Assembly: GCF_050271975.1 (NCBI RefSeq)
Contig: NZ_CP189850.1
Coordinates: forward strand, 434,001-498,000
From: Litorimonas sp947503715
Lineage (GTDB): Bacteria > Pseudomonadota > Alphaproteobacteria > Caulobacterales > Maricaulaceae
Length of the DNA stretch: 64,000 nucleotides
Direction of reading: 5' to 3'
In this document: in pieces, positions 24,812-33,253 of the stretch
Layout: each line of letters starts with the position of its first letter
Position numbering within the stretch: position 1 is the first letter of the stretch
Made by a program: the position numbers and the translations under genes
Notes under the pieces: model-generated
The model's database searches: none
Told to the model about the DNA's origin: nothing
The model's input: the letters and a program-made list of their open reading frames with translations, nothing else

Positions 24812-25962
24812 ACCATCGCCGCAAAGCGCTCGAACAGGTAGTAGCTATCCTGCGGGCCAGGGCTAGCCTCGGGGTGGTGTTGAACCGAAAAGACAGGTTT
24901 GCCTTTCAGGCGGATGCCGCAATTACTGCCATCAAACAGGCTGAGATGCGTTTCTTCGACTGTATCCGGTAGAGTGTCCTGATCCACGGCAAAGCCATGA
25001 TTCATGGAGACGATTTCGACTTTTCCGGTTGTGTGGTCTTTTACGGGATGGTTCGCACCGTGATGGCCCTGTTCCATCTTCACAGTTTTTGCGCCCAAGG
25101 CGAGGGCCAACATCTGATGCCCAAGACAAATGCCGAGCATGGGCAGATCGGCCTCAACTAATGTCCGGATTGTTGGTAGCGCATACTCACCCGTAGCCGC
25201 GGGGTCACCTGGACCATTCGACAGGACAATACCGTCGGGTTTTAGCGCCAAAATATCTTCTGCTGATGTTTTGGCGGACACAGCCGTGACGGCTAGCCCG
25301 GCACTTACCAGGTTTCGCATTATGTTTCGCTTCACGCCATAATCAATCAGGACAACCCGTTTTATATTCTCCCGGTTCGTGTAACCCTCGGGAAAAATCC
25401 AACTCGCCTCTGTCCATTCAAAACCCGCCTCTGATGTCACGTCCTGCGCGAGGTCAGCCCCGACCAGTCCCGACCAATCTTTGGCATGCGCGACCAAGGC
25501 GGGAATATCAAACTGCCCATCGGGCGCATGCGCGATGACACCATTGGGCATACCTGCATCTCGGATATGGGCTGTCAGCGCCCGCGTATCGACACCGGAT
25601 ATTCCGATGATCTTGCGCGCGGCCAGCCAGTCACCCAATTCAGCATCGGACCGCCAGCTTGAAGACGGCGTGACAGCCGCCCGGAAAATCGCGCCACGCG
25701 CCGCGATTTCTGCACGCGGGCTGCTAGCCTCTTCATCTTCAATTGTTGTGCCCGTATTCCCAACATGTGGAAACGTGAAACAGACAATTTGCGCCGCATA
25801 GGACGGATCCGTCAGGATTTCCTGATAGCCCGTCATTGCGGTATTAAAACAGACTTCGCCAACAGCGCTGCCAATATAGCCAATGCCGTCGCCATAAAAC
25901 ACCTCCCCATTCGCCAGCACGAGGGCGGCAGTTGGAAGACGCGTCGGTGTGTAATCGTTCAT
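24808..25962 (-). CDS. carA: carbamoyl-phosphate synthase small subunit
   Basis: About 384 residues. Supplies ammonia from glutamine to CarB. An N-terminal CPSase_sm_chain domain (LVLANGEVFYGDGIGYIG, MTGYQEILTDPSYAAQIV) precedes a class I amidotransferase domain with the nucleophile in LGICLGHQMLALALG and the His-x-Glu dyad in HHPEASPGPQDS. Start at ATG 25962 (MNDYTPTRLP); the longer frame upstream has no family similarity. Divergent from yqeY. Confidence 0.97.
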   Translation of the reverse strand: MNDYTPTRLPTAALVLANGEVFYGDGIGYIGSAVGEVCFNTAMTGYQEILTDPSYAAQIVCFTFPHVGNTGTTIEDEEASSPRAEIAARGAIFRAAVTPSSSWRSDAELGDWLAARKIIGISGVDTRALTAHIRDAGMPNGVIAHAPDGQFDIPALVAHAKDWSGLVGADLAQDVTSEAGFEWTEASWIFPEGYTNRENIKRVVLIDYGVKRNIMRNLVSAGLAVTAVSAKTSAEDILALKPDGIVLSNGPGDPAATGEYALPTIRTLVEADLPMLGICLGHQMLALALGAKTVKMEQGHHGANHPVKDHTTGKVEIVSMNHGFAVDQDTLPDTVEETHLSLFDGSNCGIRLKGKPVFSVQHHPEASPGPQDSYYLFERFAAMV

Positions 25963-26161
25963 GATCGGTGTCCAGCTAACGGGCAGGCAAACTGTCGGAG
26001 CTTTTAGAGCCGTTCTGCGGATTCGCAAGCCCCCTGATCGGAAAACACAGGATTATAGCAAACAGCACTCCCTGCTTGGCAAAACAGAAATAGGCGCGTA
26101 TTAGCAACGACTTCAAGAAAGTGGGTCCGTTGCGGCGGCCCCCGGTTATGATGGATTTTCC

Positions 26162-26635
26162 ATGCCAGCTGCTGATGATATGCGGACCCGTATTAATGAC
26201 GCCACAAAAACCGCGATGAAGGAAAAAGACCGCCTTCGCGTTTCAACATTGCGCCTGATCACCGCTGCAGTCAAAGATCGTGACATCTCCGCCCGTGCGG
26301 AAGATCGTTGCGAGGGCATCACGACGGCCGAAATTTTGTCCCTACTCGCCAAAATGGTCAAGCAGCGCGAGGAAAGTGCCAAGACTTATGAGGACAATGG
26401 CCGCCCTGAATTGGCCGAACGCGAACGCGAGGAGATTGAAATCATCCGCGAATTCATGCCGCAGCCCCTATCGGATGAGGAAATGAAAGCCGTCATTGCA
26501 GGACTCGTAGAAGAGTCCGGCGCGACCTGTCTCAAAAATATGGGGCAGATTATGGGGCAGTTGAAGAAAGATTATGCCGGACGCGTCGATATGGGTAAAG
26601 CAGGGGCTGTCGTGAAACAGCATCTCTGCAGCTAA
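26162..26635 (+). CDS. GatB/YqeY domain protein
   Basis: 157 residues matching YqeY, a small helical protein related to the tail domain of the GatB amidotransferase subunit, suspected to bind tRNA or modulate transamidation. Visible: LRLITAAVKDRDI, ILSLLAKMVKQREESAKTYEDN, EIEIIREFMPQPLSDEEM and GQIMGQLKKDYAGRVDMGK. Its divergent pairing with carA is common in alphaproteobacteria. ATG 26180 is an alternative start. Confidence 0.93.
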   Translation: MPAADDMRTRINDATKTAMKEKDRLRVSTLRLITAAVKDRDISARAEDRCEGITTAEILSLLAKMVKQREESAKTYEDNGRPELAEREREEIEIIREFMPQPLSDEEMKAVIAGLVEESGATCLKNMGQIMGQLKKDYAGRVDMGKAGAVVKQHLCS

Positions 26636-27150
26636 GACGCTATAAATTTAACCACGCTTTATCTGAATTTGACGCGCATAGGCGGCAGGCACTAGGCCTG
26701 CCGATACAATGAATTGTGGAAGCGCCCCACTATTATTCCAATTGTAAACTGGCAGGCCTAGCATCCTCTCGCGAGGGTCTGTCTGCTTCACATCATTGGC
26801 CCACACCAATAATAGAAGCTTTCAGATATTTAGAGCCAATTCGGCGTGAACGAACCGACTAGGGTATCTGCCCGAACGACCGGATGGGAAGGGTCGCTCG
26901 GGCTATCTCTTGGGCGAGAAACGAGACATCTGAACGCCCCACTTTTTCAATTTCCCGTCATCGCTTCAGAAGACAGCTTTCGTTTGTAGTATTAGAAAAA
27001 TTAAGTCCTGTTGGAGCTATAAGCTCTTTCTTAGGTATTTCTTAGGTCTATAACGTACAGTTTTTATTGGCTTTTTTAAGACGTCCAATTATAGGAAATC
27101 GGAACAGGGCTGAGTTTAGAATTATTTACGCCCGTTTTTCGGAGTGTGCC
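26636..27150. other. non-coding gap with several stable inverted repeats
   Basis: About 515 nt between yqeY and the winged-helix regulator, without a supported gene. The first half contains the stem-loops listed separately; the last 130 nt become AT-rich and probably hold the regulator's promoter. No known RNA family was recognised. Confidence 0.5.
26692..26902 (+). ncRNA. candidate structured RNA (strand uncertain)
   Basis: Three successive dyads. (1) CTAGGCCTGCC at 26692-26702 pairs perfectly with GGCAGGCCTAG at 26751-26761, closing a 70-nt arm in which ACAAT/ATTGT can extend the stem. (2) CCTC-TCGC-GAGG near 26764-26775. (3) CCCGAACGACC at 26871-26881 pairs with GGTCGCTCGGG at 26892-26902 with one mismatch. 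There is no T-run after any of them, so they are not simple terminators. A small RNA or regulatory leader is possible; no match to 6S, tmRNA or SRP RNA was seen. Confidence 0.3.
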
Positions 27151-28842
27151 ATGCGCATCGGACAAGCAGACGTTGACTTTGAAGGGCTCACAATTGTGAG
27201 TCCTGCCGGACAATTCACAATGGAATCAAAAGTCATGCGCCTTTTACGGGTGCTGGTCGACAACCCTCAAACAGTTATGACGCGTTCCAACTTGATCGAA
27301 GCTGTCTGGGGCGTGGAGTTTGGAGGCGATGAAAGACTCTCTCGCGGTATCTCCCTCATCCGGAAGGCCTTGGGAGACAGTCGGGGACGGCATGATTACA
27401 TAGAGACCATACCCCGACGCGGATATCGTTTCATTGCAGACATCCCGATCGCCTCAGACTTAAAAGAAGGACTGGAAACGAAGGCGGTCCAACCGGAGGC
27501 CATTCAACATAAACAGCTCTCGGCTGAGCGCCCAAAACCTGAACCACAAAAACCGACTAAAAACCTGATGAGTAAAAAGTCGATATATGGGATTGCCGCC
27601 AGTCTTCTTGTGATATGTCTGGCTGGCGCATCTTTCATGTTCTTGAAAGCGCCTCTGGCGGTTAAGTCTGAAACCGCGCGGGTAGAGCGGGGATTGGAAC
27701 ATGTGAAATATTACACGCATGAAAATGCGATTGAGACGGCTCAGTCTATTTTCACAAACATTTTATCGGAAAATCCTGACAATGCCGCCGCGAGAGCGGG
27801 ACTGTCCCTGGCCCTGATGCGTGAATATACAGATCTGGAGTCAGACCCCGCTATTTTACGCCGGGCCAAATCCTCTGCCGAAGCCGCTTTACGAAATGAT
27901 AGTCATCTGGGTCTCGCCAATGTTGCACTGGGCTGGGCCAAAGAACTGGAGGGCGATCTGGAAGGGGCGCATAAAGCCTATGACCGGGCAGATATTCTCG
28001 ACCCGGATAATATGTTCATGCTGGAAGGGCTGGCTCGGACCTATAACAAACAAAGGCGAGGTGAAGACGCAAAAGCCACACTGGAACGCGCGATTTCGCT
28101 CTACCCCGACGCGCCTGTTTTTTATGCCTATTCGGGGCTGCAACTCTTGGGTCAGAATGAATATGCCCATGCGGAGTCCATGTTCCGGCACGTCATCACA
28201 CTCTCGAAAGAGGATGCGAGCGGATATGCGCGCTTGGCGCATACCTTACATATGCAAGACCGGACCACGGAAGCGATTAAGGTTTTGCAAGACGGTTTGA
28301 AGATCGACAAAGCTTCGCAGCTTTATAATAATCTTGGTACATATCTTTTCTTTCAGGGACAATTTGAGCTTTCTGCGGAAGCGTTTGAGAAGACATTGGA
28401 ACTGGACGGAAATTCCCATAAATATTTATATTGGGCTAATCTGGCAGACGCTTATCGTTTCCTGCCATCCCGCAAGAAAGAAGCAGGTGCCGCGTATGAT
28501 CAAGCCCTCACCCTTTTAAATGCCGAGTTGGAGAAATCCCCGACGAACCGAACACTCAACAGTCGGGCCGCGCTTTATAAAGCCAAACGTGGGGATTTGG
28601 AGGGAGCACGGGTATCCCTTGGAAATGTCCCGCTCGAACTCAACCTATCATCAGTCGACTATTACCGCGCCCTCGTAACCTATGAAATTTTGTCTGAGCG
28701 TGACAATGCTCTCGCCATGCTGAAAAAAGCGCTGCAATCAGGCTATCCGCTGATGGAAATAAAAAACGATCCTGAACTCGCATATTTACGGCAAGATAAG
28801 AATTACCACCTATTGTTGTCGCAGGAGGGCAAAAATCTATGA
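27151..28842 (+). CDS. CadC-like regulator: winged helix, transmembrane helix, TPR domain
   Basis: About 563 residues. Residues 1-105 form an OmpR/PhoB-type DNA-binding winged helix (LIEAVWGVEF, RGISLIRKALGDSRGRHDYIETIPRRGYRF). A Pro/Lys-rich linker and one transmembrane helix follow (IYGIAASLLVICLAGASFMFL, about residues 165-186). The rest is periplasmic, with about nine TPR-like helix pairs. It should sense an extracytoplasmic state and act directly on DNA without a phosphorylation domain. ATG 27151 was chosen because CGGAGTG lies 7 nt upstream; a TTG 28 codons earlier is less likely. The next gene overlaps by 4 nt. Confidence 0.9.
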   Translation: MRIGQADVDFEGLTIVSPAGQFTMESKVMRLLRVLVDNPQTVMTRSNLIEAVWGVEFGGDERLSRGISLIRKALGDSRGRHDYIETIPRRGYRFIADIPIASDLKEGLETKAVQPEAIQHKQLSAERPKPEPQKPTKNLMSKKSIYGIAASLLVICLAGASFMFLKAPLAVKSETARVERGLEHVKYYTHENAIETAQSIFTNILSENPDNAAARAGLSLALMREYTDLESDPAILRRAKSSAEAALRNDSHLGLANVALGWAKELEGDLEGAHKAYDRADILDPDNMFMLEGLARTYNKQRRGEDAKATLERAISLYPDAPVFYAYSGLQLLGQNEYAHAESMFRHVITLSKEDASGYARLAHTLHMQDRTTEAIKVLQDGLKIDKASQLYNNLGTYLFFQGQFELSAEAFEKTLELDGNSHKYLYWANLADAYRFLPSRKKEAGAAYDQALTLLNAELEKSPTNRTLNSRAALYKAKRGDLEGARVSLGNVPLELNLSSVDYYRALVTYEILSERDNALAMLKKALQSGYPLMEIKNDPELAYLRQDKNYHLLLSQEGKNL

Positions 28843-29387
28843 CAGATTCAAATCAATTGACATCAGCAACTTACATATTGGAGCTGAGCTTCGACGCTGT
28901 ACAAGTTACAGAAACACTTCAATATCGCATATTTACCGATGCCGGAGAACGGTGTGACGAACTCGGACATGGCCCCTTAGCAGGAACATTTAATTTCCAA
29001 AAAAACGACCAAATCATCGTCCAAATCGTTGGGTCCGCTGAGAGCAAACCCGGTCTTGGTACAATTCCAGAGTTCGATTATGAGATTGTGGACTGTACAT
29101 TAGTGTCCATAAAACCGCCGGGAGATCAGGACCTGTCCTTCTTTGATCCGGCCAATGCATGTACGGCTATTTCGGGCTGGAAAACCGATAAGCCGGTTGT
29201 TGATCCAGAGAACAGTCGCGTTACAATAACAAATTCGACCAAAAAACCGCTTCTCGTGACTGCGGAGGAAGGCCAGTGGAAGATTTCAGGCTATCTTTCT
29301 GTTATTGTAAAACTCAATGACAAAGAGATGAACAAGCTTTATTTCTTCGACCCCGAAGGCTCCGTTGGGACGGGAGGATGGGGATAG
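28839..29387 (+). CDS. hypothetical protein co-transcribed with the TPR regulator
   Basis: 182 residues, no signal peptide and no membrane helix. Predicted mostly beta: YILELSFDAVQVTETLQYRIF, FNFQKNDQIIVQIVG, RVTITNSTKKPLLVTA, GYLSVIVKLND. No family recognised. Its ATG overlaps the TGA of the CadC-like regulator (ATGA), and a strong terminator follows, so the two form a closed bicistronic unit. It is plausibly a ligand-handling or regulatory partner of the regulator, or simply its main neighbour. A cytoplasmic location is expected unless exported by another route. Confidence 0.65.
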   Translation: MTDSNQLTSATYILELSFDAVQVTETLQYRIFTDAGERCDELGHGPLAGTFNFQKNDQIIVQIVGSAESKPGLGTIPEFDYEIVDCTLVSIKPPGDQDLSFFDPANACTAISGWKTDKPVVDPENSRVTITNSTKKPLLVTAEEGQWKISGYLSVIVKLNDKEMNKLYFFDPEGSVGTGGWG

Positions 29388-29393
29388 CCATAG

Positions 29394-29446
29394 GCCCCCG
29401 CTTCAAGAATTAAATAGTCAGCCTCTGCTCGCGCGGGGGCTTTTTT
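29394..29446 (+). terminator. intrinsic terminator after the regulator operon
   Basis: GCCCCCGC (29394-29401) pairs with GCGGGGGC (29433-29440), followed by six T; the 31-nt loop is unusually long. Confidence 0.75.
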
Positions 29447-29451
29447 ATGCG

Positions 29452-29793
29452 TCAGGCACCGTATCCCGCTTGCACATCTTTCGTCCACCCGACTGTGTAA
29501 TGTCCGTCATGATCGATCACAGGTCGTTTCATCAGAGTTGGGTTTTCGACGAGAAGCGGGATAGCCGTCTCGCGGCTTAAACCCTCCTTTGTCGCATCAT
29601 CCAGACCACGCCAGGTCGTACTTTTCTTATTCACCAAAGCCGCAAACCCGAGTTCCGCTTCCAGCGCCTCGACAGTCGCAATGTCCAACCCATCCGCCCG
29701 CACATCATGCAGGACGGGATCATGCCCTGCCACTTTCAAGGCCTTGATCGCTCTCCGACACGTGTCGCAGGTTTTCAGATGATAGATTTTCAT
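29452..29793 (-). CDS. ArsC/Spx/YffB-family thioredoxin-fold protein
   Basis: 113 residues with the ArsC-family fold. The N-terminal CDTC (KTCDTCRRAIK) carries the nucleophilic cysteine, and LLVENPTLMKRPVI contains the cis-proline region. Either an arsenate-reductase-like thiol enzyme or a YffB-type protein; no ars operon genes are nearby, so arsenic resistance is not implied. Last gene of a four-gene minus-strand operon; its ATG overlaps the hydrolase stop by 4 nt. Confidence 0.85.
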   Translation of the reverse strand: MKIYHLKTCDTCRRAIKALKVAGHDPVLHDVRADGLDIATVEALEAELGFAALVNKKSTTWRGLDDATKEGLSRETAIPLLVENPTLMKRPVIDHDGHYTVGWTKDVQAGYGA

Positions 29794-30620
29794 GCGCGGG
29801 GCCTCTTAGCTTGGGTTAGGATAAAATCAGAGATCAGGCCATAGACCTGCTGCCGCGTCGTATCATTATGCATTTCATGCGCAACGCCCTCCATTGCGTG
29901 AAAGACGGTGTGTTTTGCGCGCGCCGCGAAATCTTCCGACGCCGCAAATCCCGTCAATGCGTCATCCCGGGAATGGAACAGGAGCAGAGGCGCGTCCCAT
30001 TGCTCTGCTTTTGCCGCGACCGCTTCGCCGGTCTCAACCATTTCAACGGCAAGGCGAAAGCCGAGCTTTCCATGATTGAGCGGGTCTTGAACATAAATAT
30101 CCTGCTCTGATTTCAGTGTCGAAATTTTACTCCCATCAATGGGTTGGGACATGACGCCTTTTGGCGTCAGCTTGGCCATGAGTTTCGAGACAATCCGCAA
30201 GGGCGCAGGCACGGGCTTTGCCAGCGCAATAAGCGGCGCACTTGCGATGACCGCGCAAACATCGCAGGCTTCGCTCAGCCCGTGATCCAAAACTATCCCG
30301 CCGCCCATGGAATGTCCGAATAAAACACGCGTGCATTTCGGATAGAGCATGCGACTGCCTTCCAACAATGCCGAGAGATCCATGCGGAAATCATTATAAT
30401 CGCGGATAACGCCACGCGGGCCAGGGCTCTGCCCATGACCCCGAAAATCGACTGCAACGACGGCAATGCCCTGCGCGTTTAAGTGCGCGGCCATATCCGC
30501 ATAGCGCCCGGCATGTTCCCCAAACCCGTGCACGAGGGTCATCATGGCTTTCGGATTGTCGACAGGCCAGTGATAGCCGTAAAGCGCCAACCCATCCGAT
30601 GTTGTAAAACTCAGGCTCAT
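29790..30620 (-). CDS. alpha/beta hydrolase, monoacylglycerol lipase/lysophospholipase type
   Basis: 276 residues. Nucleophile Ser in GHSMGGGI (LFGHSMGGGIVLD), HGFGEHAGRY forming the oxyanion region, VDFRGHGQSPGPRGV, the acid in LLFHSRDDALTG, and the catalytic His near EGVAHEMHND. This combination is typical of Hydrolase_4 (PldB/monoglyceride lipase) proteins. Cytoplasmic by lack of a signal peptide. Its start overlaps the stop of the upstream YbjQ-like gene. Confidence 0.9.
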   Translation of the reverse strand: MSLSFTTSDGLALYGYHWPVDNPKAMMTLVHGFGEHAGRYADMAAHLNAQGIAVVAVDFRGHGQSPGPRGVIRDYNDFRMDLSALLEGSRMLYPKCTRVLFGHSMGGGIVLDHGLSEACDVCAVIASAPLIALAKPVPAPLRIVSKLMAKLTPKGVMSQPIDGSKISTLKSEQDIYVQDPLNHGKLGFRLAVEMVETGEAVAAKAEQWDAPLLLFHSRDDALTGFAASEDFAARAKHTVFHAMEGVAHEMHNDTTRQQVYGLISDFILTQAKRPRA

Positions 30621-31060
30621 TATTTCACTGCCGTGCCGTAAGCGAATAATTCCGCCCCGCCGCCGACTTGCGCCTGCTGGCTGGAGGAGCCAACGCGGGA
30701 AAATTCGAACCGGATATTATGCACGGCCTTTGCCCCGCGCCGTTCCGCATCTTCCAACAACCTGACCAAAGCCTGCCGCCGCGCGCGATCCAACATCGTT
30801 TCATACATCGTAATCCGCCCGCCAACGAGCATAACAATCCGCGCGATGAAACGGCGGAAATAATCAAAGGCAATCACTGTTGAGCCCGTCACGAGTTCCG
30901 GCGTGCCAAAACCATCGGGTACAGATTTCAAATTCGTCACGATGATATGGGACAGCTCTTCCTCTCGCAGCGCGAGATAGGCGACGTGTTTCTTCTCGGC
31001 CCGCGTGCCAAAAAACACGCCGATCAGCAGAAGGACAAGTGTCGTCGCAATCGCATACAT
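30620..31060 (-). CDS. YbjQ-like (UPF0145) domain protein with N-terminal membrane helix
   Basis: 146 residues: a membrane helix at residues 1-18 (MYAIATTLVLLLIGVFFG), then a YbjQ-type domain ending GAKAVHNIRFEFSRVG and ELFAYGTAVK. The pentameric YbjQ fold has been called a heavy-metal-binding domain; the function is not settled. It overlaps its cytosolic paralogue upstream by 1 nt (TGATG), suggesting both subunits work together. Confidence 0.8.
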   Translation of the reverse strand: MYAIATTLVLLLIGVFFGTRAEKKHVAYLALREEELSHIIVTNLKSVPDGFGTPELVTGSTVIAFDYFRRFIARIVMLVGGRITMYETMLDRARRQALVRLLEDAERRGAKAVHNIRFEFSRVGSSSQQAQVGGGAELFAYGTAVK

Positions 31061-31374
31061 CAGCTGATCACCACAGCGGTCCCGTAAACATAAAGCTCGG
31101 ACGCGCCCTGCGTGATCGCACTCGTCGAAAAGCGGACATTGACGACCGCATTCGCGCCCATTGCACTGGCTTCGGCCACCATCCGGCTTGTCGCTTCTGA
31201 GCGGGCCTCATCGAGCAATTCGGTATAGCCGACCAATTCCCCGCCGACGATATTTTTCAAGCCTGCCATGATGTCGCGGCCCACGTGTTTGGCGCGGACC
31301 GTGTTGCCTTGGACGAGGCCTTTATAATCGACAATGTCGCGCCCGGGCACGGTTTCGAGATTGGAGAGGATCAT
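31060..31374 (-). CDS. YbjQ-family (UPF0145) protein
   Basis: About 104 residues, the normal family length: MILSNLETVPGRDIVDYKG at the start, GGELVGYTELLDEARSEA in the middle, and ANAVVNVRFSTSAI with ELYVYGTAVVI at the end. The start at ATG 31374 has AAGGTG just upstream. A longer GTG start at 31410 would lie against the terminator of the preceding gene and is rejected. First gene of the operon ybjQ-ybjQ2-hydrolase-arsC. Confidence 0.88.
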   Translation of the reverse strand: MILSNLETVPGRDIVDYKGLVQGNTVRAKHVGRDIMAGLKNIVGGELVGYTELLDEARSEATSRMVAEASAMGANAVVNVRFSTSAITQGASELYVYGTAVVIS

Positions 31375-31410
31375 GGCGGCACCTTTTAAAGTTCCCGCAA
31401 TTTCTGACAC

Positions 31411-31444
31411 AAAAAAGCCCTGCTGCGCAAGGCGCGTCAGGGCT
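31411..31444 (-). terminator. intrinsic terminator of the fasciclin gene
   Basis: Minus-strand AGCCCTGA...CAGGGCT stem followed by TTTTTT, 20 nt after the fasciclin stop and just before the ybjQ operon. Confidence 0.85.
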
Positions 31445-31465
31445 GATGTTTAAAATGTAGTAAGC

Positions 31466-32137
31466 CTATTTTGGCATCAGAACAGAGCTGACGACATGGA
31501 CGACGCCATTGGATTGCAGGACATCGGCGGTTGTGACCGTCGAGACAAGACCATTCGCGTCAGCAATTTTAACTTTCCCATCCACGATAAAGAAATCCAA
31601 TGATGTGCCCGCAACGGTCGTCGTCGAATAAGCCCCACCATTACGTTCAATGTTAAAGATGAGATCGCCCGCCGTGAGTTTGCTGGCAATCACGTGATTG
31701 GTCAAAATATTCTGCAACTGCGCGCGGTTTTCATCCAACATTAGAGAGTCGCGTGTCGCCGCCGGAAGCACGCTAAAGGCGGCATCTGTCGGGGCGAAAA
31801 CTGTGAACGGGCCGGGACCGGAGAGCGTCTCGACGAGCTCTGCCTGTTTCACCAAAGTCACAAGCGTCGTGAGATTATCCGCCGCGCTCGCATTTTCAAC
31901 AATCGTCTTATCCGCTGTCATAGCCGCACCGCCAACCATCACGGGCGTAGGCATCTCGCCACGACCCTCATTTAGGATAACAGCGACCGGCTCTTCTTTG
32001 CTCTCGACCGTCTCAGCGACCAAAACAGCCGCGTCCGAATCGTCCATGCCAACAGACGGCTTGTCATAAGTTGAGGCGCAGGCCGCCAATGTGAAGGCCA
32101 GCGCGAAGGCCGTCGTGAGTTTGAGATAGTGTGGCAT
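31466..32137 (-). CDS. fasciclin (FAS1) domain lipoprotein
   Basis: 223 residues. Lipoprotein signal with the lipobox LAAC at residues 17-20, a disordered, Val/Glu-rich linker, then one FAS1 domain (about residues 80-222): LTTLVTLVKQAELVETL, the H1 box GPFTVFAPTDAAFSVLP, and VVTTADVLQSNGVVHVV with the H2-type ending (SSVLMP). FAS1 domains mediate adhesion in the envelope or matrix. Own terminator; no operon partner. Confidence 0.92.
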   Translation of the reverse strand: MPHYLKLTTAFALAFTLAACASTYDKPSVGMDDSDAAVLVAETVESKEEPVAVILNEGRGEMPTPVMVGGAAMTADKTIVENASAADNLTTLVTLVKQAELVETLSGPGPFTVFAPTDAAFSVLPAATRDSLMLDENRAQLQNILTNHVIASKLTAGDLIFNIERNGGAYSTTTVAGTSLDFFIVDGKVKIADANGLVSTVTTADVLQSNGVVHVVSSVLMPK

Positions 32138-32299
32138 GCGTAGTCTCCGGCTTATATTTATGTTCTAGGTGATACGCCGACGGCGTTGGACCTATTGGAT
32201 CGGAATAACCAGCGGCCAGCACAGTCATAATCTGCCCATTGATTTTCAGGGCCGCCCACGCCACTTCCAGTTCAACACATATTTCGAGAGCCTGCCACC

Positions 32300-33253
32300 A
32301 TGAGAAAACACGTCGCCTTCCAAATGGACCCGATGGAATCCGTTGACATTAACGGAGACACGACCTTCGCCCTCGCCGAGGAAGCGCAAGCGCGCGGCTG
32401 GACGATGTGGGAATATGGGCCGGAACATCTGACCTATGACCGCGATAGAATTCTCGCCCGCGCGCGCCCGATGACGGTGCAGCGCGATCAGAGCCAACCC
32501 GCCATTTTCGGCGAGCGGGAACTGATCGACCTCGCGACAGATATTGACGTTGTCTGGATGCGGCAGGACCCGCCTTTTGACATGTCCTATATCACAGCGA
32601 CCCATTTGCTGGAACGGCTGGAGGGGCAAACCCTCGTCGTGAATGATCCGAAATGGGTGCGCGATTGCCCGGAGAAAATCCTGCCGCTGGATTATCCCGA
32701 TCTCATGCCCGCGACGCTCATCTCCCGCGATAAGATCGCGATTGATGCATTTCGCGCTGAATATAAAGACATCATCCTCAAGCCGCTTTACGGCAATGGC
32801 GGCGCGGGGATTTTCCGCGTCAAAGAGGGCGATCCGAATTACAGCTCGATCTTTGAGATGTTCATGGAAAGCTCCCGCGAACCGATTATCGCCCAAGCCT
32901 TCCTCCCCGATGTCTCCAAAGGCGATAAACGCATCCTCATAATTAACGGTGAACCCATCGGCGCGATCAACCGCGTCCCGCAAAAAGGCGAAACCCGCTC
33001 CAACATGCATGTCGGCGGCAAAGCCGTCCCGACAGAACTAACAGAAGACGACCTCCGCATCTGCCGCGCGATTGGCCCGATGTTGAAAGAGCGGGGTCAG
33101 ATCTTGGTGGGTATTGATGTGATTGGGGATAAAATGACTGAGATTAATATTACGAGCCCGACGGGCGTGCAGGAATTGAAACGCTTTAGCGGGGTAGATG
33201 CTGTTGCGGCGTGTTGGAATGCGATTGAGAGTAAAAATAGTGAATATTTCTAA
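32300..33253 (+). CDS. gshB: glutathione synthase
   Basis: 317 residues, the normal GshB length. Adds glycine to gamma-glutamylcysteine with ATP in the cytoplasm. Recognised from HVAFQMDPMESVDINGDTTF, VWMRQDPPFDMSYITATHLL, the ATP-grasp loop LKPLYGNGGAGIFRV, FLPDVSKGDKRILIINGEP, and the magnesium site ending EINITSPTGVQEL. The 3' end overlaps the start of the AT-rich gene that follows. Confidence 0.96.
   Translation: MRKHVAFQMDPMESVDINGDTTFALAEEAQARGWTMWEYGPEHLTYDRDRILARARPMTVQRDQSQPAIFGERELIDLATDIDVVWMRQDPPFDMSYITATHLLERLEGQTLVVNDPKWVRDCPEKILPLDYPDLMPATLISRDKIAIDAFRAEYKDIILKPLYGNGGAGIFRVKEGDPNYSSIFEMFMESSREPIIAQAFLPDVSKGDKRILIINGEPIGAINRVPQKGETRSNMHVGGKAVPTELTEDDLRICRAIGPMLKERGQILVGIDVIGDKMTEINITSPTGVQELKRFSGVDAVAACWNAIESKNSEYF

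Noticed and set aside
26685..26905. Assignment of the structured region to 6S RNA
   Set aside because: The dyads do not form the single long rod with a central bubble expected of 6S, and no conserved 6S sequence was seen; left as an unassigned candidate.
32246..33010. A 254-codon open frame antisense to gshB
   Set aside because: Shadow of gshB, with low-complexity translation and no start signal.
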